Shown here: in pieces, positions 7,147 through 12,734 of the stretch
Layout: each line of letters opens with the position of its first letter
Position numbering within the stretch: the first letter of the stretch is position 1
Source of the DNA: JARIHD01 sp036392795
GTDB lineage: Bacteria; Patescibacteriota; Saccharimonadia; Saccharimonadales; UBA4665
Assembly: GCA_036392795.1 (NCBI GenBank)
Contig: DASVXH010000030.1
Location: forward strand, 1-18,745
Direction of reading: 5' to 3'
DNA length: 18,745 nucleotides
Notes under the pieces: model-generated
Seen by the model: the letters and a program-made list of their open reading frames with translations, nothing else
Databases searched by the model: none
What the model was told of the DNA's origin: nothing
Made by a program: the position numbers and the translations under genes

Positions 7147-7470
7147 TTATTGCTTAGGACGATCTATTATCGTCAATGCATTTCTTAGTACAGATGGGGG
7201 CAGAAGAATTAACCTGTTCGAGCCCCGCGAATCCTCTGGCAACCATTTTGGGCGGCCATTCATTTCCGGATTCTCTTGCCAGCCTTCATATTCTCGACTC
7301 ATCATTACAAGATCGGTGCGAGTATAGAGACCCTTTGCCCCCATGGTACCGACACCAAAGTCGGCTAAATAGTCGCGAATGGTATTGTGCCGTCTGACAA
7401 GATACGGCAAAGGCGGTAACCAAATATGGTGAGCTTCGGCAGGAGTCAGAAAACCATCGACAAGAGGCAT
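7147..7470 (-). CDS. 107-aa protein of unknown function between ssb and rpsR
   Basis: The frame extends upstream into ssb, but the ATG at 7470 (MPLVDGFLTPAEAHH) is the better start: it comes seven bases after the ssb stop and has AGGG five bases before it. The product has 107 residues and no signal peptide. The middle (RRHNTIRDYLADFG ... KGLYTRTDLVMM) faintly recalls the helix-turn-helix and hairpin pattern of MerR-like DNA-binding domains. The rest is rich in Pro, Trp and Arg. I cannot name a family. It fills what would otherwise be a 330-bp gap in a tight operon, which supports it as a real gene. Its presence between ssb and rpsR is unusual. Confidence 0.62.
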   Translation of the reverse strand: MPLVDGFLTPAEAHHIWLPPLPYLVRRHNTIRDYLADFGVGTMGAKGLYTRTDLVMMSREYEGWQENPEMNGRPKWLPEDSRGSNRLILLPPSVLRNALTIIDRPKQ

Positions 7471-7477
7471 ATCATCC

Positions 7478-7948
7478 CTAGAAAGGAATATCGTCAAGGT
7501 TGATCGGTTCGTCGCCGATGTCCTCGATATTATCCTTTTTCTTGTTCGACGAACTGCTAGAAGTGCTTGAGCTCGAACCGCCCGACGCACCAGCCGGTGC
7601 AGCGCCATCACCTTCACCACGGCCGTCCAGGAAGGTAACGTCGTTGGCCAGCACCTCTACTTTACTGCGCTTTTGACCCTCTTGTTCCCAGCTGCGGCTC
7701 TGCAAGCGACCCTGTACCAAACAGCGGCGGCCTTTGGTCATATACTGCGAAACACGCTCAGCCAGCGGACCCCACGCAACAACATCAATGTAGTCGGTTG
7801 CTTCTTGCCAGTCACCACTTTGATCCTTGTAGGCGCGGTTGAGTGCCAAGCTAAAGCTTACGACACTTTGACCGCTCGGCGTTTGACGAAGCTCTGGATC
7901 GCGGGTAAGGTTACCCATTAATATGACTTGGTTTACACTTCGTGCCAT
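7478..7948 (-). CDS. ssb: Single-stranded DNA-binding protein
   Basis: The product has 156 residues. An OB-fold spans about 1-108, with family phrases NQVILMGNLTRDPELRQTPSG, FSLALNRAYKD, DYIDVVAWG and GRLQSRSWEQEG. A flexible Gly/Ser linker (about 118-133) follows, then the acidic tail ending DDIPF, which recruits replication and repair partners. SSB coats single-stranded DNA during replication and repair. GGGGAG lies six bases before the ATG. It is second in the operon after rpsF, in the usual bacterial order. Confidence 0.97.
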   Translation of the reverse strand: MARSVNQVILMGNLTRDPELRQTPSGQSVVSFSLALNRAYKDQSGDWQEATDYIDVVAWGPLAERVSQYMTKGRRCLVQGRLQSRSWEQEGQKRSKVEVLANDVTFLDGRGEGDGAAPAGASGGSSSSTSSSSSNKKKDNIEDIGDEPINLDDIPF

Positions 7949-7992
7949 GGTTGGCTCCCCTCTTCTATTTTCCCTCTAAAACTACTCTTTGA

Positions 7993-8370
7993 CTATTCTT
8001 CGGTCTTTTCTTCGGTTGCCGATTCACCACGTTCGGCGGCTTTTTTAGCCTTCTCGGCCTTCAAAGCCTCAGCCTTTGCGATAGCTTTCAGGTCTGGACG
8101 AGTAATCAGAAAACGAACTACTTCGTCGGTGATGTTCAGTGTGCTCTCGATCTTGCGAACGCTCTCGGCAGGCAGATCAAGCGTATAGAAGACGTACACG
8201 GCGTGTTCGTTCTTCTTGATCGGGTATGCTAGCTTACGTTTGCCCCAGTTGTCAACGTTTTTTACTTCACCCCCGTTATCGGTAAAGATTTTCTCTACCC
8301 GGCTGGTTGCTTTTTCCAGATCAATTTCAAGATCTGGGTGGTACAATACGGCGATTTCGTATTGGTTCAT
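7993..8370 (-). CDS. rpsF: 30S ribosomal protein bS6
   Basis: The product has 125 residues. The core matches bS6: MNQYEIAVLYHPDLE at the start, NWGKRKLAYPIKKNEHAVYVFY, and a ferredoxin-like fold to about residue 100. An extended Lys/Ala/Glu-rich tail follows (KAEKAKKAAERGESATEEKTEE), likely disordered. bS6 pairs with bS18 on the 30S platform. A GTG one codon upstream (8371-8373) is also in frame, but it is only one base from AGGAGG, while the ATG at 8370 is four bases away, so I take the ATG. The gene heads the operon and has a leader of about 75 bases with two hairpins. Confidence 0.96.
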   Translation of the reverse strand: MNQYEIAVLYHPDLEIDLEKATSRVEKIFTDNGGEVKNVDNWGKRKLAYPIKKNEHAVYVFYTLDLPAESVRKIESTLNITDEVVRFLITRPDLKAIAKAEALKAEKAKKAAERGESATEEKTEE

Positions 8371-8385
8371 CACTCCTCCTTCGGA

Positions 8386-8430
8386 ATCCCACGGTCACGC
8401 GGGATGCGTAATATTCTTGTAGTCTTACGC
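8386..8430 (-). promoter_or_regulatory. rpsF leader: two tandem hairpins, candidate S6:S18 autoregulatory site
   Basis: In the mRNA the first hairpin is GCGUAA (8430-8425) pairing with UUACGC (8411-8406), with a 13-base loop. The second follows directly: AUCCC (8405-8401) pairs with GGGAU (8390-8386), can extend by G-U and C-G pairs, and its apical part contains ACCG. It ends seven bases before AGGAGG. rpsF leaders in several phyla bind the S6:S18 complex through a hairpin with a conserved CCG. The CCG here and the presence of both genes in the operon make feedback control likely, but the full published motif was not matched base by base. Confidence 0.45.
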
Positions 8431-8452
8431 AGGTTATTTAATAACAGAGGTA

Positions 8453-8481
8453 ATTATACCGTAGTTAAGCTATTTAGGCAA
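8453..8481 (-). promoter_or_regulatory. Sigma70-type promoter of the rpsF-efp operon
   Basis: On the minus strand TTGCCT (8481-8476), a 17-bp spacer and a perfect TATAAT (8458-8453) lie about 83 bases before the rpsF ATG. Transcription should start near 8446, giving a leader of about 75 bases. The -35 box lies just after the stop codon region of the upstream 106-aa gene. Confidence 0.75.
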
Positions 8482-8794
8482 CTCGGCTGGAGCGAACAGC
8501 CTTGAACGAACCAACCATGGGACCCTCTGGAAGCGTGAGGCGCTGGAAACGCGGCGGCTGAGACATAATCTGTTCCATCGGGGCAACTTTAAAAATCATC
8601 GGAAAAGCGTATTGGGCGCGCTCGAACATTTGATCCATACTCTGATGGCCCTCGACGGCAAGGATTGACACGTTGATGACCAGCTGGTCCTTCGGGATAT
8701 TAAGATTGGCGTGAAAAGGCAGATGATGTGGACGTTGTGGATATGATCGGGGTTGATGAGGTTGTTGACATGTCATAGATGTTTGGCTATACAT
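8474..8794 (-). CDS. Small protein sharing a repeat domain with the 536-aa protein at 17073-18683
   Basis: The product has 106 residues and no signal peptide or membrane helix. The first 30 residues are rich in Gln, Pro and His. The remainder resembles the end of each repeat in the 536-aa protein. GHQSMDQMFERAQYAFP (49-65) here matches GYQNVGQMLQRASAAFP and GNQSFEQMVERGKLAYP there, preceded by a beta strand (VSILAVE) as in both repeats. It is therefore a one-domain, shortened relative. No function is known to me. The ATG at 8794 has no Shine-Dalgarno and an AT-rich region directly upstream; ATG at 8776 is a possible later start. The gene is divergent from the kinase-like gene at 8831, with 36 bp between. 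Confidence 0.72.
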   Translation of the reverse strand: MYSQTSMTCQQPHQPRSYPQRPHHLPFHANLNIPKDQLVINVSILAVEGHQSMDQMFERAQYAFPMIFKVAPMEQIMSQPPRFQRLTLPEGPMVGSFKAVRSSRVA

Positions 8795-8821
8795 TGATAT
8801 TTATCAAATAAATGTTAAAAT
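8794..8821 (+). promoter_or_regulatory. Extended -10 promoter giving a leaderless message for the 8831 operon
   Basis: TTGATA (8794-8799), a 16-bp spacer and TGTTAAAAT (extended -10, hexamer 8816-8821) come before the ATG at 8831. The expected start is about 8828, a leader of three bases, and no Shine-Dalgarno is present. The element shares its 36-bp intergenic space with the divergent 106-aa gene, whose start codon overlaps the -35 box, so the two genes may interfere or be co-controlled. Confidence 0.6.
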
Positions 8822-8830
8822 ATATTAATC

Positions 8831-9511
8831 ATGCGCGAGCAGCTTGTGGCTACCTCGATTTTATATCCCGAGCGCCAGACAACTCTTAATATCATTGAAG
8901 CCACGCCATTAAGCATTGGTTATGGTTCCGTCAAACAACACCTGACAGCCACCATAGACGGCACCAACCAGGTCGTCTCACTGATAGAACGAAATAACGA
9001 TCCCCTGCTCGTTCAAGGCTGGCTGGCCATGCGCGAGGCAGGCATCCCAACAGTACCCACTCTTCGGCAGACCTCAAGGAATACTCTCTTGGTAACCGAC
9101 GTAAAGGCAGATGGCAGCGAAGTATACGGTAGAGGCCTTGCGGAACAGCAAATCATGTCGTACCTTGACCCGACCGTCGAACGACAACGCCTCCGACCAG
9201 CCATGGACCAGAGATTCCTTAAGATCAGCGCCTGGCATAGGTTTCATAAAATCAGAAAGGCTGCGATCAATTACGCGGATCGCGCCACCGACAGGGGTCT
9301 ATGTCTGCCCTATGACGACCCTTTTGAAATGCTCGTTCGGCCCGACGGTAGCTGGGGACTCATTGCTTTAGATGTACGCGAAACCCGTAGAGAGGACAAT
9401 GAGCGTGCACGGGATTTCCTGAATAAGGATGTGGCAGAGAAATTCCTTAACGCAATCCAAGGGCTGCGCAAGGACTTGTTGCGGAGAGTTGTCACTCCTC
9501 CGGCCGCCTGA
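8831..9511 (+). CDS. Kinase-fold-like protein of unknown substrate
   Basis: The product has 226 residues and no signal peptide. The layout recalls a shortened kinase/aminoglycoside-phosphotransferase fold: beta strands in the first 60 residues, EAGIPTVPTLRQTSRNTLLVTDV (69-91) like a hinge region, and YDDPFEMLVRPDGSWGLIALDV (161-182) like a catalytic loop followed by a metal-binding Asp (Asp181). The usual nucleotide-binding lysine and the HxD motif are not clear, so it may be a pseudokinase or a distant family. It is the first gene of the operon with adenosine kinase and ahcY, 12 bp before the former. A role in nucleoside or methylation metabolism is suggested only by context. Confidence is high for the gene and low for the fold. 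Confidence 0.78.
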   Translation: MREQLVATSILYPERQTTLNIIEATPLSIGYGSVKQHLTATIDGTNQVVSLIERNNDPLLVQGWLAMREAGIPTVPTLRQTSRNTLLVTDVKADGSEVYGRGLAEQQIMSYLDPTVERQRLRPAMDQRFLKISAWHRFHKIRKAAINYADRATDRGLCLPYDDPFEMLVRPDGSWGLIALDVRETRREDNERARDFLNKDVAEKFLNAIQGLRKDLLRRVVTPPAA

Positions 9512-9523
9512 TACCATGGATAG

Positions 9524-10495
9524 GTGCAACAAACTCCACCTATCATTATTTCCGGTTCGATCGCTATCGACCGGATTATGAGCTTTCAGGGCAGCTACAA
9601 AGATCATATCCGCCCCGAAAAGCTCGACACCCTATCAATATCAATCTTTTTAAACGATTTACAGGATGCCCACGGTGGTGTGGGCGCTAATATCGCGTAT
9701 TCTTTGGCTTTGCTTGGCGAACAGCCAGTCCTGGTGGGGTCTGTTGGATCCGACGGACTGCTGTACATGGAAAAGCTAGCCCACCATGGTGTTAATATTG
9801 CCCATGTTTTTGAGAGTAAGTTGCCCACTGCTACTTTTAACGTCATAACCGATAAAGATCAAAATCAAGTCGGCGGCTTTTACCCAGGTGCAATGTTCGA
9901 TAGCGATAGTCTAAGCCTGGCCCCTTGGAAGGACCAGTCACCTATCGTTGTGGTTTCGCCGCACGATCCAAAGGCAATGCGCCGTCAGGTTCAGGAGTGT
10001 AAAGACTTTGGCCTTCGCCTATGCTACGACATTGGCCAGCAAGTCAGTAATTTGCCAGGCGAAGAAATGGCCGAAGGTGTGGACGCCGCAGAAATTCTAA
10101 TAGTAAACGACTACGAGATGACGGTGCTCGCTCGGAAAACGGGCAAAAGCATCGACGACATCAAAGCCCGCACCCCCATTGTCATCACCACGCTTGGTAA
10201 AGAGGGTTCGATCATCGACGGTAAAACCGTTGCGGAGCCGATAAAGGTTGGGATAGTTGAGCCAACAAAGGTTGCCGACCCCACCGGCGCCGGCGACGCG
10301 TTCCGGTCCGGGTTTTTGTACGGCCTGGCGCGCAGCTGGCCGTTAAAGGCCTGCGCGCAGCTTGGCGCCGTTTGCGGCACTTACGCAGTCGAAACCGTTG
10401 GCACCCAGTCACACCACTTTACCCCCACCGAAATTACCGCCCGCTACGAATCTAGCTTTCACGAATCATTACCATCACCTATCACAAAGGAGTAA
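9524..10495 (+). CDS. adoK: Adenosine kinase, PfkB (ribokinase) family
   Basis: The product has 323 residues. The start resembles actinobacterial AdoK proteins: GSIAIDRIMSFQGSY, then LSISIFLNDL and GGVGANIAYSLALLG (substrate-binding part). FYPGAMFD, VNDYEMT and the PfkB anion-hole motif DPTGAGDAFRSGF (252-264, base Asp258) follow. The enzyme phosphorylates adenosine to AMP with ATP. The start is taken as GTG (9524), weakly supported by GGATAGG upstream; the ATG at 9516 is out of frame. It ends two bases before the ahcY start, so the two are probably translationally coupled. AhcY releases adenosine, which this enzyme would remove, pulling the reversible hydrolase forward. Another PfkB substrate is possible but less likely in this context. 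Confidence 0.88.
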   Translation: MQQTPPIIISGSIAIDRIMSFQGSYKDHIRPEKLDTLSISIFLNDLQDAHGGVGANIAYSLALLGEQPVLVGSVGSDGLLYMEKLAHHGVNIAHVFESKLPTATFNVITDKDQNQVGGFYPGAMFDSDSLSLAPWKDQSPIVVVSPHDPKAMRRQVQECKDFGLRLCYDIGQQVSNLPGEEMAEGVDAAEILIVNDYEMTVLARKTGKSIDDIKARTPIVITTLGKEGSIIDGKTVAEPIKVGIVEPTKVADPTGAGDAFRSGFLYGLARSWPLKACAQLGAVCGTYAVETVGTQSHHFTPTEITARYESSFHESLPSPITKE

Positions 10496-10497
10496 TC

Positions 10498-11793
10498 ATG
10501 ACAGAACAAGACTTCAAAATAAAAGACATCAACCTAGCCGACTGGGGGCGCAAAGAAATTACTCTGGCCGAAAAAGAAATGCCTGGTCTTATGAGCTTGC
10601 GCGCCGAATACAAAAACAGCCAGCCACTGAAAGGCGCCCGGATCGCCGGCAGCCTGCATATGACTATTCAAACTGCCGTCCTAATTGAAACACTCATAGA
10701 CCTCGGCGCCGAAGTCCGCTGGGCGTCATGTAATATCTTCAGCACCCAGGATCAAGCCGCAGCAGCAATCGCCAAGGCCGGCATCCCCGTCTTTGCCTGG
10801 AAAGGCGAAACCGAAGACGAATACTGGGACTGTATCGAACAAACCCTAAAATTTGCCAATGGCAAAGGCCCCAATATGCTACTCGATGACGGGGGCGACC
10901 TAACCGCCTGGGTACATGACAAACACCCCGAAATGCTTGCCGATATCAAGGGCGTCTCCGAAGAAACCACCACCGGCGTACACCACCTCTACCAGATGCT
11001 GGAATCCGGCAAACTAAAACTACCCGCCATCAATGTCAACGACTCCGTCACAAAGAGCAAATTCGACAACAAATACGGCTGCCGCGAATCACTAGTAGAC
11101 GGAATCAAGCGTGCCACCGATGTTATGTTAGCCGGTAAAGTCGCTGTTGTGGCGGGTTACGGAGACGTTGGCAAGGGCTGCGCCCAGTCCCTCGACACGT
11201 ACGGTTGCCGTGTACTCGTTACCGAAATCGATCCTATCTGCGCCTTACAGGCTATGATGGAAGGCTACGAAGTGGTTACCATGGATATGGCCGTCAAAGA
11301 GGGGGACATTTTCGTCACCACCACCGGGTGCAAGGATATCATTACCGTCGACCACATGAAGGCCATGAAGGACACCGCTATTGTCTGTAACATCGGTCAT
11401 TTTGACGTCGAAATTCAGGTAGAACCACTCAACAGCATGCCTGGCATCAAAAAAGAAGAGATTAAACCCCAGGTCGACCTATACACCTTCCCCGATGGCC
11501 ACCGTATTATTCTGCTGGCCGAAGGTCGCTTAGTCAACCTGGGCTGCGCCACCGGGCACCCATCGTTTGTCATGAGCAACTCATTCTGTAATCAGGTACT
11601 AGCCCAAATCGAACTCTGGACCAACAAATACGACTTGGGGGTACACCTCTTGCCCAAAGAACTGGACGAAAAAGTAGCCCGCCTGCACGTCGAAGCACTG
11701 GGTGGCAAACTCACCCAAATGACCGATGAACAGGCAAACTACCTGGGCCTAGCAAAAGCCGGACCATTCAAACCCGAACATTACCGGTACTAG
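10498..11793 (+). CDS. ahcY: S-adenosylhomocysteine hydrolase (adenosylhomocysteinase)
   Basis: The product has 431 residues, complete and close to the eukaryote-type length. It lacks the roughly 40-residue insert found in many bacterial enzymes. Substrate-site residues are visible: HMTIQT (54-59), Asp131 in LLDDGGD, SEETTTG (154-160), and Lys186 and Asp190 in KSKFDN. The NAD-binding Rossmann motif is GYGDVGKG (220-227), then HFDVEI and GHPSFVMSNSF, and the C-terminus KPEHYRY that reaches the partner's NAD site. It splits SAH into homocysteine and adenosine, relieving product inhibition of methyltransferases such as TlyA. GGAG lies six bases upstream, overlapping the end of the adenosine kinase gene. 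A strong hairpin follows. Confidence 0.98.
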   Translation: MTEQDFKIKDINLADWGRKEITLAEKEMPGLMSLRAEYKNSQPLKGARIAGSLHMTIQTAVLIETLIDLGAEVRWASCNIFSTQDQAAAAIAKAGIPVFAWKGETEDEYWDCIEQTLKFANGKGPNMLLDDGGDLTAWVHDKHPEMLADIKGVSEETTTGVHHLYQMLESGKLKLPAINVNDSVTKSKFDNKYGCRESLVDGIKRATDVMLAGKVAVVAGYGDVGKGCAQSLDTYGCRVLVTEIDPICALQAMMEGYEVVTMDMAVKEGDIFVTTTGCKDIITVDHMKAMKDTAIVCNIGHFDVEIQVEPLNSMPGIKKEEIKPQVDLYTFPDGHRIILLAEGRLVNLGCATGHPSFVMSNSFCNQVLAQIELWTNKYDLGVHLLPKELDEKVARLHVEALGGKLTQMTDEQANYLGLAKAGPFKPEHYRY

Positions 11794-11810
11794 AAAATAG
11801 ATATAAAATC

Positions 11811-11836
11811 AAAAGAGTCCCGCTGGGGACTCTTTT
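11811..11836 (+). terminator. Rho-independent terminator after ahcY
   Basis: AAAAGAGTCCC (11811-11821) pairs with GGGACTCTTTT (11826-11836): 11 bp with a GCTG loop. The 3' arm ends in TTTT. It lies between ahcY and a convergent gene, and the flanking A and T runs let it work in both directions. Confidence 0.88.
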
Positions 11837-11859
11837 ACTACTCGCACGATAATTCGACC

Positions 11860-12585
11860 TTAGCGGACACTGCTAAAGTTGCTCAGCACTCCGTAGTTGC
11901 GATTCCAACGCCTGTCGAGGGAACGGAGCACCATAAGACGAGACTCCAAGGTTAGCGCTGGATTAAAATTACCCACCGGTTCATCCAGTCGTTCCGTCCA
12001 CGCCTGCAACACCACTGGTAGCTCTGTGGCCGACACGGGTTCGCATTTATCGCCCCGGTTTATATCATCCCAGGCCACTTGCTTTCGACAGGCCACAAAA
12101 CCTCGTGCGCTCACCTTTAAATTAGGGAAATTCTTGCCCATCCCCCAGAGTAATAATGTCTCATTATCTTCATGACGCTGCACCAAAATATCAATATCAT
12201 ACCTCTCGCCATTTTCAGCTCCAAGCTCTTCAGATGCTTGGAGAGGTCTAATAAGGGCAGCAGCGGGCTGCTTGGCATAGCTGCTAAGGTCAACGAAGCG
12301 ATTAGCACACAAGGAGGCGATGCCACGCACAACTTCAGCCCCATACGTCCTGGCATCCCAGATGGAACTTACATCTCCTTCCAATGATTTAATCAGGTGG
12401 CGGCGGGACTGTATAAAACGGTCTGCAGTTTCTAGGTCTGCATCCTTTAGACCGCTGCGATAATCGGTACCAAACGAAGCCACTACAACATCAGGGTGCA
12501 TCTGGATAGCAGCCTCCTGATCCCAATTAGTTGAAGTTACTACCAACCCTTCGGGTCGTTGTGCGCTTTCATTTAGTGCGGTCAT
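11860..12585 (-). CDS. 241-aa cytoplasmic protein of unknown function
   Basis: The product has 241 residues with no signal peptide or membrane helix. I recognise no domain. Features: acidic N-terminal half with helices (DADLETADRFIQSRRHLIKSLEG), a middle mixed alpha/beta region (YDIDILVQRHEDNETLLLWGMG, 129-150), a segment with two cysteines (RGFVACRKQVAWDDINRGDKC, 161-181), and a basic C-terminus (SRLMVLRSLDRRWNRNY). The start at ATG 12585 has GAAAGG seven bases upstream. The gene is convergent with ahcY and follows ftsK on the same strand, separated by 149 bp that hold a strong terminator-like hairpin. The only promoter-like element I find lies before that hairpin, so expression may depend on read-through. 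Confidence 0.75.
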   Translation of the reverse strand: MTALNESAQRPEGLVVTSTNWDQEAAIQMHPDVVVASFGTDYRSGLKDADLETADRFIQSRRHLIKSLEGDVSSIWDARTYGAEVVRGIASLCANRFVDLSSYAKQPAAALIRPLQASEELGAENGERYDIDILVQRHEDNETLLLWGMGKNFPNLKVSARGFVACRKQVAWDDINRGDKCEPVSATELPVVLQAWTERLDEPVGNFNPALTLESRLMVLRSLDRRWNRNYGVLSNFSSVR

Positions 12586-12599
12586 GCAGTGCCTTTCAA

Positions 12600-12648
12600 A
12601 AAAATTAAAAACCTGCTCACTCTTTCCGGCGGGGCCAAAAAAAGTGAG
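12600..12648 (-). terminator. Strong intrinsic terminator / possible attenuator before the 241-aa gene
   Basis: On the minus strand positions 12648-12635 pair with 12629-12616 in a continuous 14-bp stem (CUCACU with AGUGAG, then U-A and G-U pairs, then two G-C). The loop is five bases (12634-12630). The run UUUUUAAUUUU follows (12610-12600). This is a full intrinsic terminator for ftsK transcripts. It sits only 15-30 bases before the ATG of the next gene. Confidence 0.85.
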
Positions 12649-12662
12649 GCAAGTTCATGATG

Positions 12663-12668
12663 ATTACA
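12663..12668 (-). promoter_or_regulatory. Possible extended -10 box upstream of the terminator hairpin
   Basis: On the minus strand TGCTGTAAT is an extended -10-like element (hexamer TGTAAT). It would start transcripts near 12656, just before the hairpin at 12648-12616. No clear -35 box is seen. Inside this AT-rich region such a match can occur by chance. Confidence 0.25.
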
Positions 12669-12734
12669 GCATTACATGCTAGCAAATTGAATACAAGTTA
12701 TTTTGTAAAAAATCTTACAATTACTTCTTGAAAA

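Noticed and set aside
7471..7620. Longer N-terminus for the 107-aa protein starting inside ssb
   Set aside because: The extension is opposed by 143 bases of overlap with ssb and by an Arg-rich, unlikely sequence; the ATG just after the ssb stop has AGGG upstream.
8371..8373. GTG as the rpsF start
   Set aside because: It is one base from AGGAGG, too close for initiation; the next codon, ATG, is better spaced and gives the normal bS6 N-terminus.
12703..12720. Inverted repeat TTGTAA/TTACAA after the ftsK stop as a terminator
   Set aside because: The stem is only six A/T-rich base pairs and no T-run follows on the minus strand; the hairpin at 12616-12648 is far stronger.
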